Of a stretch of 33,337 nucleotides of DNA, positions 18,059 through 26,264 are shown piece after piece. Source of the stretch: Deltaproteobacteria bacterium (GTDB lineage: Bacteria; Myxococcota_A; UBA796; GCA-2862545); assembly GCA_016938035.1 (NCBI GenBank), contig JAFGVK010000071.1, positions 1-33,337 on the forward strand. Reading direction: 5' to 3'. The stretch's first letter is position 1. The number at the start of each line of letters is the position of its first letter. Below the pieces are notes generated by a model, which did no database searches, had not been told where the DNA came from, and saw nothing but the letters and a program-made list of their open reading frames with translations. A program made the position numbers and the translations under genes.

Positions 18059-18397
18059 GCACGATCCCTGCCCACGCCCGAACGGGGAGCCCCAGACCTC
18101 TCGCTCCATAAGATGGCAGTTTTCAACGTATGAACTTCATTTTTCCGGATGTCGGATCTTGTTGTTTCTCTCGCGCGACCACTTGCGATAGGATGGAGCG
18201 CCGACACTTGGAGATGCCGGCTGACATCCACCGTTCCGTAGGGAGGACGGGCCCTCTTGTCTGTGGCGAGCGAAAGGACAGGTCCCCGTGTCGTCATGCC
18301 GGCGCGCCGGGGCCCACAAGGGAATCCGGGATCCCCTAGCGAGTGTCTGGAGTAAGGTTATTTTGCCGTATTGACCCCCACGCCCCCGGAGGCGCTG
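18059..18397. other. Gene-free stretch with a locally AT-rich core
   Basis: No gene supported. The segment 18108-18200 is clearly less GC-rich than its surroundings, with short T and A runs, and is followed by CGATAGGAT at 18186-18194. A second small AT-rich patch lies at 18352-18372. Both may be promoter regions for the OmpA-like gene at 18398, but I cannot match a convincing -35/-10 pair. A 69-codon open frame from 18130 has no Shine-Dalgarno and no protein-like character. Confidence 0.5.
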
Positions 18398-20542
18398 ATG
18401 CGTCCGATTCTTGCCCTCTGCCTTCTCGGCCTGTCCCTGCCCGCCCTCGCAGTAGACGCCGATCCCTACCGGCTGTCGGGCTCCATGGCCTACGGTAGCG
18501 GCACGCTCTCTGTAGAGTCCCCCTCTCTCGCGGAGGTTCCCGGCTTCGCCGGCGGCTTCATGGGGAACGTCGCAGAGGGTCTCGCCATAGGGCGTTACGC
18601 GGACGGCACCTTCGCCTCCATCGTGGGCACCACCCTGAACACCACCTTCCAGGGGAGCTGGACCCTCGAGGATCGCGCTCGGATCGACCTCTTCGTGCCC
18701 TTCTACCCCTACGCCGAGGCGCCCGTGCTGGGCTACCAGGGCATGGCGATGGGCGATGTGCGCCTCCAGGCGCTCTACCCCGTGTTTGGAAAGGACGGCC
18801 CCTTTGGGGGTGCGGTCGCCCTGGACCTCGGGCTCCCCACCGGCAGCGCGGACCCCTTCCTCACCCGCGGAGCCCACGTGGCGGTGAAGGGGATCCTCGG
18901 CGGCGAGCTCACCAGCGGGCTGGGCTACGCAGCCAACGCCGCCGTCACCCTCGCGCCTGCAGACAGCTTCCAGTCGGTCACCGTGGGCAACACCATGGAT
19001 CTCTCGGTGGGCGCTTGGTACCCGGTGCAGGAGGGCCTCCGGTTGGGCGGTGAGACCGTCCTCTCCCTCGGCCTGGCCTCTGCGGCGGACACCACCGCAA
19101 ACCACCTGGGCACCGCAAACCTCTTCGTGCAGCTCCTCAACCCTAGCGGAGCGGCGATGACCCTGGGGACCGGCACCGGCTTCATCTCGGGTGTCGGCTC
19201 ACCGGACTACCGGCTGTTCGCTGGCCTGACCTGGGCCCCCCTCCAGTCCGACAAGGACGGCGATGGGATCAACGACGACCTAGACGCCTGCCCACAAGAG
19301 GCCGAGGACGCGGACGGCTTCGACGATCTGGACGGCTGCCCAGATCTCGACAACGACATGGACGGCATCTCCGACAGGGGAGACGCCTGCCCCGACGAGG
19401 CTGAGGACCTGGACAGCTTTGACGACACGGACGGGTGCCCAGACCCCGACAATGATTCGGACGGCGTCCTCGACGCGGCGGACCTGTGCCCCAACCAGGC
19501 GGGGGCCCTCGAGGGCTGCCCGGACACCGACGGCGACGGGGTGTCGGACCTGACCGACCTCTGCCCGGAGGAGGCTGGAGACCCCACCCACAACGGGTGC
19601 GCCGACTCGGACAGCGACGGCTTCCTCGACGCGGCGGACGCCTGCCCGCAGGAGCCTGGGCCCGCGGATGAGCTGGCCGGTCGCGCGGACGGGTGCCCCA
19701 AGCCCGTCTATCTGAGCGCTCAGGGCGTGGTGCAGCCCGAGGGGATCAGCTTCGACGAGGGGGTTGTCCGCCTCTCCGATGCCCACAAGGCGAGCCTCGA
19801 TCTCCTCGCGACCTGGCTCAGCGGCGCGACCTACGTGGTGAAGCTCGAGGTCCGAGGCCACACCGACAACGCCGAGACACGGGCCGAGCGGGTGTCCTCC
19901 GACCGGGCAGAGGCCGCGATGTCCTACCTGATGTCCAAGGGGATCTCCGAGGCCCGCCTGGTGAGCAAGGGCTACGCGGGGATGGAGCCGCTAGGGACCA
20001 ACCGCACCGCGACCGGGCGGGCCAAGAACCGGCGCGTGGATTTCGCGGTGCTTGAACTTGAGCCCCTCCCCGAGGCGGCCGCGCCCAAGCAGCCCGTGGG
20101 GGCGCCCAGCACCCTGAGCGTCGTGCTCCACGGTCACGGCTTCGCGCAGGTGTGGATCGACGACGTGCAGCTCGCCACCACCGCGCCGTTCTCCAACCGC
20201 CCCATCGGCGGGGGCCCCCACGTCATCCGCGTGGTCAACGCCAGCGACAAGCTCGACGTCAGCCACGAGATCAACGTGGTGGGCGAGCCCGTGGTCGTGG
20301 AGATCGGCGACGCCCCCAAGGTGACTACCGCCGAGGAGGCGCCCTGGGCCATGGACCCCGCTGAGGAGGCGGTGGAGACGGAGTCTCTGCCTTGGGGCGA
20401 CGAGGGAGCCCCTGCGGAGGTGGTGCCCACGACGCCCGCCGCCGAGGGGGCAGATCCCTGGGCGGTGCCCTGGCTCGACGGTGAGGCGCCCACGGACGCT
20501 GGGGCCAGCTCCGACAAGAAGAAGAAGAAGCGGGACCGATAG
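18398..20542 (+). CDS. OmpA-family outer-membrane protein with thrombospondin type 3 repeats (2)
   Basis: A 714-residue paralogue in architecture of the gene at 15300. ATG 18398 has GGAGG five bases upstream; the frame's earlier TTG at 18371 does not. Signal peptide: LCLLGLSLPALA. Residues about 20-280 form a Gly-rich beta-barrel-like region. Five to six TSP3 calcium-binding units follow at 284-434 (DGDGINDDLDACP, DNDMDGISDRGDACP, DNDSDGVLDAADLCP, DGDGVSDLTDLCP, DSDGFLDAADACP). The OmpA peptidoglycan-binding domain is at about 440-555 (EVRGHTDNAETRAERVSSDR, NRRVDFAV). Unusually it does not end there: a PEGA-like domain (about 570-640), an acidic low-complexity tail and a terminal Lys-rich DKKKKKRDR follow. 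Likely an outer-membrane to cell-wall tether. Confidence 0.9.
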   Translation: MRPILALCLLGLSLPALAVDADPYRLSGSMAYGSGTLSVESPSLAEVPGFAGGFMGNVAEGLAIGRYADGTFASIVGTTLNTTFQGSWTLEDRARIDLFVPFYPYAEAPVLGYQGMAMGDVRLQALYPVFGKDGPFGGAVALDLGLPTGSADPFLTRGAHVAVKGILGGELTSGLGYAANAAVTLAPADSFQSVTVGNTMDLSVGAWYPVQEGLRLGGETVLSLGLASAADTTANHLGTANLFVQLLNPSGAAMTLGTGTGFISGVGSPDYRLFAGLTWAPLQSDKDGDGINDDLDACPQEAEDADGFDDLDGCPDLDNDMDGISDRGDACPDEAEDLDSFDDTDGCPDPDNDSDGVLDAADLCPNQAGALEGCPDTDGDGVSDLTDLCPEEAGDPTHNGCADSDSDGFLDAADACPQEPGPADELAGRADGCPKPVYLSAQGVVQPEGISFDEGVVRLSDAHKASLDLLATWLSGATYVVKLEVRGHTDNAETRAERVSSDRAEAAMSYLMSKGISEARLVSKGYAGMEPLGTNRTATGRAKNRRVDFAVLELEPLPEAAAPKQPVGAPSTLSVVLHGHGFAQVWIDDVQLATTAPFSNRPIGGGPHVIRVVNASDKLDVSHEINVVGEPVVVEIGDAPKVTTAEEAPWAMDPAEEAVETESLPWGDEGAPAEVVPTTPAAEGADPWAVPWLDGEAPTDAGASSDKKKKKRDR

Positions 20543-20763
20543 TCCGGCGCCCTCCGCCGGCAGCGAGCGCTCGGCGGCGCGGTCAGGTGCCCGCGGCTCC
20601 CGAGCGCGCCGAGGACCTCCCAGCCCGCCCTCCCGGTCGGTGAGGCCGCGCGGGGCGGCCCCACCCCCACGAGGGACAAGACGCCCCCCACGCCGCACCG
20701 ACCGTGCGTCCAGTGGACGGGCCTGGGCCCAGAGGAAGGCTGGGACGCTCCGGCGCTGAGGTC
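20543..20763. other. Convergent intergenic region with hairpin after the OmpA-like gene
   Basis: A CCGGCG/CGCCGG six-base hairpin (20544-20560, five-base loop) starts right after the TAG of the upstream gene. A wider CTCGGCG/CGCCGAG pair (20570-20613) follows. Neither is followed by a T-tract. They may slow or end transcription. No gene is supported. Confidence 0.35.
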
Positions 20764-21045
20764 TCAGAACAGGAACAGCGTCTCGTCGTAGCACTGCCCC
20801 GCCGCGATCTCCTCGCAGGATGCCTGGTGCAGGCAGGTCTTATGCTCCGCGAAGAGCTCGCGCTTGGCGTCGTCTTCCCAGTCCTCATACAGCTGCTGCT
20901 GGCGCACGCAGGAGGTCTCGCACTCCTCGTGGGACACCCGGTCGGAGTCCAGATCACACGCCAGGACATCGGTACAGACGGTCTCACAGGTGGGCTCACA
21001 CCCGGCGAGGAGCAGCGCGAGGAGCAGCCAGCGGGGGTGCCTCAC
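20764..21045 (-). CDS. Small Cys-rich lipoprotein A
   Basis: A 93-residue predicted lipoprotein. Signal LLLALLLAGC, with Cys16 lipidated. The mature part has the spaced pattern CEPTCETVCTDVLAC, then CETSC, and a late C...C..A.GQC. The same pattern occurs in the next gene upstream: C-x-P-x-C-x-x-V-C-T, CxxxC, and CE-x-(I/L)-A-x-G-x-C near the end. They are paralogues that probably hold several disulfides. The GTG start at 21045 directly follows the TAG of gene B with no gap, so it is read through or coupled. I do not recognise the family; its high density of acidic residues and disulfide-type cysteines suggests a compact extracytoplasmic domain. Confidence 0.75.
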   Translation of the reverse strand: MRHPRWLLLALLLAGCEPTCETVCTDVLACDLDSDRVSHEECETSCVRQQQLYEDWEDDAKRELFAEHKTCLHQASCEEIAAGQCYDETLFLF

Positions 21046-21381
21046 CTAGTACACCGGCGCGCAGTAGCCATCGGCCAGCTTCTCGCAGCTCATCCCGTCC
21101 ACGCAGTCCATCCAGGTCGCGGCCTGCTTCTCATTGTCCAGCTCGATGACGGCGCCGGACACGTTGCGCTCCATGGGGTCGTAGTCCCCGACGACCCCCG
21201 GCGTGAGCAGGGCGTTCTCGCACTCGTCCAGGCAGTCGCCGAAGGCCTCGTCCGCTGAGTACCCGGCGCGCAGCTCGTTCAGCTCGGGGCACTCGGCCAT
21301 CTTCGTGCAGACACTCTGACAATAGGGCCCACAACCTCCCAGCGAGAGGAGGGCGAGCAGGCTACCGAGGGCGACGCGCAT
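21046..21381 (-). CDS. Small Cys-rich lipoprotein B
   Basis: A 111-residue predicted lipoprotein. The ATG at 21381 has GGAG five bases upstream; an in-frame start at 21411 would only add 10 residues. Signal LLALLSLGGC, Cys17 lipidated. The mature part repeats the paralogue's cysteine framework (CGPYCQSVCTKMAEC, CLDEC, CVDGMSCEKLADGYC). About 35 extra residues sit between the second and third cysteine groups. No catalytic motif. The two paralogues and the HEAT-repeat gene upstream run in the same direction. Function unknown; presumed periplasmic or outer-membrane exposed. Confidence 0.78.
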   Translation of the reverse strand: MRVALGSLLALLSLGGCGPYCQSVCTKMAECPELNELRAGYSADEAFGDCLDECENALLTPGVVGDYDPMERNVSGAVIELDNEKQAATWMDCVDGMSCEKLADGYCAPVY

Positions 21382-21437
21382 GCAGACTCCAGACTTCAGT
21401 CGGAGCCACATACTGCGTCCAAAGCGGGCGCACCACC

Positions 21438-22157
21438 TCAGCGGGTGGAGTAGACCCTGTCGTTACGCACCGTGAAGCCCTGTGGCAGGAGCTCCTGCAG
21501 CGAGGCGTCCACCTGCCAGCCGCGCGCCACAAAGATCTCGGTGACCCGCACCTTGAGCCGGTTGGACTCCTCGTCGGGGTTGGACAGGAGCCCCAGCAGC
21601 GGCTCACGGGCGCGGTCGTCGCGCTGCGCCACCAGCACCTCCGACGCCGCGTAGCGCACGCCCTCGTCGAAGTCCTTGAGGAAATGGGGGACCAGCTCAA
21701 AGACCCGTGGATCGTGGACCTCCGCCAGCCACACCAAGATCCCCGTCTTCTTCTCGGGCTTGAAGTCGTCCTTGTCAGCCTCTACCTGGAGCATCTCGAA
21801 GGCCTGTGCCACCGCGGCCTCGCGCCCCTCCATCTCCTCCAGCAGCCGAAGCGGGAAGGCGAACTGCCGGCCGCGCTTGAGCCAGGAGCGGATCGGGCCG
21901 AGGGCGGAGTGCCCCTTGTCGAGGAGGAGCGAGAAGACCAGCTCCTTCTCGCCCTTGTCCTTGAGCTGGTGCTCGAGGTTCATGTCAAACCGCGCCATCA
22001 GGCCCATCAGCGCCTCGGGAGCGCCGTGATCTGCCAGCCACCGCGCAGACGCCTCGCGATCCTCCGGCTGGGCGTCCCGGTTGGTGACCCGTCGCGTGTG
22101 ACGGGCGATCTTCTTCTCGTCGTTCGAGAACAGGTCCATCAGATCCATCAGACCCAT
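21438..22157 (-). CDS. HEAT-repeat protein
   Basis: A 239-residue soluble protein with no signal peptide. It is rich in alpha-helix-forming residues and shows HEAT-like helical pairs: REASARWLADHGAPEALMGLM, KKTGILVWLAEVHDPRVFELV, and EGVRYAASEVLVAQRDDRAREPLLGLLS. HEAT repeats usually act as protein-binding scaffolds. The start ATG at 22157 (MGLMDLMDLF) has GGAGG seven bases upstream. The GTG two codons earlier would be too close to this site. It ends 56 bp before the Cys-rich lipoprotein B start. Specific partner unknown. Confidence 0.82.
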   Translation of the reverse strand: MGLMDLMDLFSNDEKKIARHTRRVTNRDAQPEDREASARWLADHGAPEALMGLMARFDMNLEHQLKDKGEKELVFSLLLDKGHSALGPIRSWLKRGRQFAFPLRLLEEMEGREAAVAQAFEMLQVEADKDDFKPEKKTGILVWLAEVHDPRVFELVPHFLKDFDEGVRYAASEVLVAQRDDRAREPLLGLLSNPDEESNRLKVRVTEIFVARGWQVDASLQELLPQGFTVRNDRVYSTR

Positions 22158-22279
22158 AGGCACACCTCCGATCCCTCACCGCGCCGAAGATGCGTCGAGC
22201 GCGGTGACCCGGTGAGAGGCCGCCCTCAGTAATCACCCTCGGACGGACCGCAAGGGTCGCGGTCCTGCGCCGATCCAAC

Positions 22280-22308
22280 TTGCAGTTTCCGATGCTTCCG
22301 AACAAAAT
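22280..22308 (+). promoter_or_regulatory. Possible promoter of the PKD lipoprotein pair
   Basis: TTGCAG and CAAAAT separated by 17 bases, 48 bases before the ATG at 22356, in a less GC-rich part of the divergent gap. The -35 match is weak (3 of 6); the -10 has 4 of 6. Confidence 0.3.
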
Positions 22309-22355
22309 GCGGGCGCTGATCCCTCTGCTGGGGTTCAACCGCCGGAGCAGCCCCC

Positions 22356-23690
22356 ATGTACCTCCCCCGACGGCTCCTGAGCGCACTCCCGCTCGTCCTC
22401 GCCGCCTGCAACGCGTCCTCTGATGAGAGCCCCTACGTCACCCCCACCGCAGACGCTGGCGCCGACGTGGTCGTCGAGCTGGGCGCCAGGGTGGACCTGG
22501 ACGGCGGGGGCTCCACCGTCACCCCGGGGATGGACCTCACCTACCAGTGGACCTTCGTTCAGACCCCCGCGGACTCCTCCATCGGCAACGCGGTCTTCGG
22601 CGCCGCGAACGGGACCCGCGCAGCCCACGCGGTCCACTTCACCCCAGACGCGGCGGGGACCTGGGTGCTCAGCCTCTCGGTGTCGGATGGGCAGACGGTC
22701 TCCGCCCAGGACCTCGTCGCGCTGACGGTCTACGACGACAACCTGCCCCCCGTCGCGCGCTGCGGAGACGCGCTGCACGGCCAGGTGGGTGAGCTGCTCT
22801 TTCTGAGCGGTGATGGCTCGCTGGACCCCGAGGGGCACCCGCTCACCTGGCGCTGGAGCTTCGCTGAGCTGCCTGCGGCCAGCGCACTGAGCGAGGGGGA
22901 CGTGTACGATCGCTTCTCCTCCGAGGCCTCGTTCGTCCCGGACACCAGCGGGGTCTATGTCCTCGCCCTGGCGGTGTCGGACGGGCAGCTGGAGAGCGAC
23001 AGCTGCCTGGTCAGCGCCGCGGTGAGCGACGAGGACCTGCGCCCTATCGCGGACGCCGGCCCCTCCCTGCGCCTCAGCCCATGCGACGACGCGATGGAGC
23101 TCAACGGCTACGGCTCCTGGGACCCCGAGGGCGCGCCACTCTCCTGGCTCTGGAGCCTCTCCCGAGCCCCCACCGGCTCGACCTCGACCCTCTCCGACCC
23201 CACCAGCCCCACCCCCTCGCTGAGCTGGGACCTGCCCGGAGACTACCTGTTCACGCTGCAGGTGTCAGCGGGAGGCCAGCCCTCAGCGCCTGACATGGTG
23301 ACGATCACCGTGCCGCCCCTGGGGACCGACCAGGCACCAGTGGCCCGGGCGGGCATCGACCAGGTGGTCGAGGTGAGCACCAGGTGTACCGGCGCGGGCG
23401 AGAACCTGGCCTGCGCCCCGTGCCCCAGCGTCCACTTTGAGGTGGACGCCACCGGTTCGAGCGACCCAGACGGAGACACGCTCTCGTACGCCTGGGCAGC
23501 CTCGGACCCCTCGGTGCAGATCGCGACCCCTGACCTGGGGTGGACCCAGGTGGACACCCCCCCCTTCTCCCTGTCGGACCCGGCAGGCACCCTCGCCTCG
23601 TGGACCCTGGAGCTAGCGGCTGCCGACTGCGAGGCGATCGGCAGAGACCAGGTGACCCTCACCGTGACCTGCGTGCAGGAGGCCCCCTGA
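22356..23690 (+). CDS. PKD-repeat lipoprotein 1
   Basis: A 444-residue predicted lipoprotein. Signal LSALPLVLAAC with a perfect lipobox, Cys18. Four PKD-type immunoglobulin-like domains of about 90-100 residues follow. Each begins with a P(V/I)A(D/R)AG-type strand and has a SxDPxGxPLxxxWx(F/L)x..P motif and a GxYxLxLxVSDG strand. The fourth domain differs by having a CAPCP motif and a terminal Cys (LTVTC), probably forming disulfides. PKD domains usually mediate protein or carbohydrate binding at the surface. The next gene is a tandem paralogue with the same cysteine module and overlaps it by one base. GGAG lies eight bases before the ATG. Confidence 0.85.
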   Translation: MYLPRRLLSALPLVLAACNASSDESPYVTPTADAGADVVVELGARVDLDGGGSTVTPGMDLTYQWTFVQTPADSSIGNAVFGAANGTRAAHAVHFTPDAAGTWVLSLSVSDGQTVSAQDLVALTVYDDNLPPVARCGDALHGQVGELLFLSGDGSLDPEGHPLTWRWSFAELPAASALSEGDVYDRFSSEASFVPDTSGVYVLALAVSDGQLESDSCLVSAAVSDEDLRPIADAGPSLRLSPCDDAMELNGYGSWDPEGAPLSWLWSLSRAPTGSTSTLSDPTSPTPSLSWDLPGDYLFTLQVSAGGQPSAPDMVTITVPPLGTDQAPVARAGIDQVVEVSTRCTGAGENLACAPCPSVHFEVDATGSSDPDGDTLSYAWAASDPSVQIATPDLGWTQVDTPPFSLSDPAGTLASWTLELAAADCEAIGRDQVTLTVTCVQEAP

Positions 23691-25045
23691 TGAACCCCAA
23701 GTCGCTCCTGGTGCTGTCGCTGCTGCTCTCCGCCTGCGGGGAGGAGCCCGCGGACACGGCGGGCAACCAGCCCCCCGTGGCGCAGATCACCGCACGCTCT
23801 CAGCAGTCCGCTGAGGAGCTCTACGCCCTGGCGGGGGTGGCCTCCTATGATCCGGAGGGCGCCCCGCTCACCTGGCACTGGACCCTGGACTACGCGCCAG
23901 AGGCCAGCTTGCTCCCCGATCGAGAGGCTCCCTTTGCGCCGAACCACGACGGCAGCGGGCGCACCGCCTTCCAGCCAGACGCGGTTGGGACCTATGTCAT
24001 CTCGCTGAGGGTCCACGACGGCCTGCAGTACTCGGAGCCCGCCTACACCGTGCTAGAGGCCACCGCGCCGGAGGGCCTGCCGGTCGCTGACGCGGGGAGG
24101 GACCAACTGGTGGGCCTGGGAGAGCGGGTCACCGTGTCCGGGCTGCAGTCCTTTGATCCGCTGGGGGAGAACCTCTCCTACCGGTGGGAGCTGGCCGTGG
24201 TGCCCTCTGGCACCGCCCTGGGAGAGGGCGACCTCGCGGGCGCCGGCACCGCTGAGGCCTCGTTCACACCCGATCTCCCCGGCACCTGGGTGTTGAGCCT
24301 GGTTGTCTCCAACGCCCTGTCCTCCTCCCTGCCCGACGCGGTGCGGATCGAGGTGGAGGGCGAGAGCCTCCCCCCCATGGCCTGGGCCGGCGACGACCTC
24401 GTTGGGGAGGACTGCACCGCGATCCCGCTCGACGGGTCCGGCTCCTCGGACCCGGACGGCGACCCCCTCACCGCCTGGTGGACCCTCCAGAGCCAGCCCC
24501 CTGGCTCAGACTCGGCGACGGTCGAAGACCCCGAGGCGCTTCAGACCAGCCTCTGGCCCGATGTGGCGGGGAGGTACACCCTCTCGCTGTCGGTGTTCGA
24601 CGGGGTGTGGTGGTCCGAGCCTGATCTGGTGATGCTCGACCTCGCCGAGCGGGTGGGCAACGAGGCGCCGGTGGTGGACGCCGGCCCACAGGTCACGGTG
24701 GAGGCTGGCGAGGCGGGCTGTGTTCGGGTCTCGGACGGCTGGAGCACCAGCTGGTCCTGCTCTGAGTGCGCACCGCACGCCTTTGAGCTAGGCGCTGGCG
24801 CGGTCATCACCGACGCAGACGGCGACCCCTTGTCCCTCACCTGGAGCACCGCAGACGCCCGCGCCACGGTCTTGGAGCCGCACCTCCTCCACGGGAGGGC
24901 GAGCGTATCCAAGCTTCGCCCGACCAAGCCTGGCCTGTGCACCACCGGTGCCTTCACCTTCACGCTCGCGGCGCAGGACTGCCCCGGGGCCACGGCCTCC
25001 GACACCACCTCGGTGCAGGTCAGGTGCTGTGGCGTGGAAGAATGA
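23690..25045 (+). CDS. PKD-repeat lipoprotein 2
   Basis: A 451-residue paralogue of the preceding gene. The ATG at 23690 shares one base with the previous TGA and has AGGAGG seven bases upstream. The frame extends upstream to 23540, but that part lies inside the other gene. Signal LLVLSLLLSAC, Cys16. Four PKD-type domains are visible (ASYDPEGAPLTWHW, QSFDPLGENLSYRW, SGSSDPDGDPLTAWW, and the final ADGDPLSLTW). The last contains the CSECAP motif and a closing Cys pair (VRCCG), matching CAPCP and the terminal Cys of lipoprotein 1. Probably co-expressed with it on the surface. The final domain's extra cysteines set this pair apart from ordinary PKD proteins. Confidence 0.85.
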   Translation: MNPKSLLVLSLLLSACGEEPADTAGNQPPVAQITARSQQSAEELYALAGVASYDPEGAPLTWHWTLDYAPEASLLPDREAPFAPNHDGSGRTAFQPDAVGTYVISLRVHDGLQYSEPAYTVLEATAPEGLPVADAGRDQLVGLGERVTVSGLQSFDPLGENLSYRWELAVVPSGTALGEGDLAGAGTAEASFTPDLPGTWVLSLVVSNALSSSLPDAVRIEVEGESLPPMAWAGDDLVGEDCTAIPLDGSGSSDPDGDPLTAWWTLQSQPPGSDSATVEDPEALQTSLWPDVAGRYTLSLSVFDGVWWSEPDLVMLDLAERVGNEAPVVDAGPQVTVEAGEAGCVRVSDGWSTSWSCSECAPHAFELGAGAVITDADGDPLSLTWSTADARATVLEPHLLHGRASVSKLRPTKPGLCTTGAFTFTLAAQDCPGATASDTTSVQVRCCGVEE

Positions 25046-25063
25046 ATTCTCTCGCAGGTGTCC

Positions 25064-25092
25064 TTGACGCTGTGACGGGGTCAGGGTAAATG
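25064..25092 (+). promoter_or_regulatory. Promoter of tRNA-Leu
   Basis: TTGACG (5 of 6 to the -35 consensus), 17-base spacer, then TAAATG as -10. The mature tRNA starts 11 bases after the -10, as is normal for a tRNA promoter. Confidence 0.5.
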
Positions 25093-25102
25093 CAGGTGCC
25101 GC

Positions 25103-25190
25103 GCGGAAGTGGCGGAATTTGGTAGACGCGCAGGATTCAGGTTCCTGTGCCTGAAAAGGTGTGGGGGTTCGAGTCCCCCCTTCCGCACCA
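25103..25190 (+). tRNA. tRNA-Leu (anticodon CAG)
   Basis: Class II tRNA of 88 bases with encoded CCA (25188-25190). Acceptor GCGGAAG pairs with CTTCCGC. The anticodon stem CAGGA/TCCTG encloses loop TTCAGGT, giving anticodon CAG (25138-25140), which reads CUG, the dominant Leu codon in a GC-rich genome. A T-arm of GGGGG-TTCGAGT-CCCCC and a long variable arm, typical of Leu, are present. Own promoter and terminator flank it. Confidence 0.96.
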
Positions 25191-25197
25191 CACTAGA

Positions 25198-25227
25198 GCC
25201 CGAGACCACATGGTCTCGGGCTTTTTT
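25198..25227 (+). terminator. Intrinsic terminator after tRNA-Leu
   Basis: Perfect 10-bp hairpin GCCCGAGACC/GGTCTCGGGC with a four-base loop (ACAT), followed directly by six T. It starts eight bases after the tRNA CCA. Confidence 0.93.
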
Positions 25228-26264
25228 GTTTCGGTGGTAGAGCGCCGCTGAGCGCGCGCCCCGGTCGGGCGGCGCCACCCAAGCAGGCGGCACCAACGAG
25301 GCTCGTCGCGTCTCCGCCAGGCGGGGGTGTGAGCCACAGCCCGGTCAAGCCCCCAGGGTGCCTGCCGGAGAGGCGTCCCCACCGGCTCGCAGCGGATGCG
25401 ACGGGTGCAGGAGCTGGCCAGTCCTCGTGGGCTCGTGCCTAAGCAGACGATGTGCCATCGCGTTCCACACGGTGACCGGGGAAGGGATCACACCCACAGG
25501 AGCTCGGGTCCGAGCGCCCAGGGTCGCGGACCTACCGGCCAGCCCAAGGCTCGACCGCACCGAGGGTGGGGGTGGAAGCCGAGGCATGGCCCGATAACAG
25601 CACTTCGTTCGTGTTGCCTGCCTGCCGCGACGGTCCCCGGGGCGCGGCGTGACCTGTGAAGGGCTGCTGCGCCCGGGCCGGGTGGCGCTGACGATCGCGA
25701 CAGCGTTCACCCTGGAGCAGAGGCCGCGCGAGTCGACGGGGCCTCTGGAGCGCGGGGCGAACGGGTGGGCCGTAGGTGAATCCGGGAGGTCCTGACCGTG
25801 CGGGCGCCCCCACCGGGGCTGGCCGCACCGGGGACGGCCCAGCGGCCGACCGCCCGGCCGGGACACCGAGCAGGGGCCGCAGCGACGGCACTGGCCGGAC
25901 CAACGGCCACTCCCCGCAACCCACTCATCCCGGATCCACCAGATCACCAACGCAGGGCGATCCCGGGCTACGAAGCGCGAGCCCCGCCTGGCTCCTCCCG
26001 GCTGGGCTGTGGAGGACCGCCCCGTCCAGGAGCGCGGTGTTGTGGGCTCCAGGGCCTCGCCCCGGAGGGATCCATGCGGAGGCGCCCCCGGCGCGCCGGC
26101 TAGGAGGGGCATGTGGCGCGCGGTGCGGCACGATTTACGTGGCCACGTGTCTCTGATGGAATCCGATCGACTGGGTGCAGCGAACCCAGCACCGGGCGCA
26201 GCGCTGGGCAGAGCACAGGGCGCAGCAGCGAGCGCGGTTACCGACGGCGCAACCAGCGGCGCTC
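25228..26264. other. About 1 kb without a supportable gene
   Basis: Several overlapping open frames exist on both strands, the longest on the minus strand at 25345-26295 (316 codons). Its translation is Pro/Arg/Gly/Ala-rich, lacks a domain or signal peptide, and overlaps the next gene. GC-rich sequence makes such frames by chance. There is a perfect 12-bp palindrome ACGTGGCCACGT at 26137-26148 and a run of imperfect GGGCGCAGC-type copies near 26195-26230. No second copy of the tRNA 3' end is visible here, so I find no sign of an integrated element. I see nothing else. Confidence 0.5.

Noticed and set aside
25103..26264. Integrated element at tRNA-Leu
   Set aside because: No integrase and no repeat of the tRNA 3' end found in the window.
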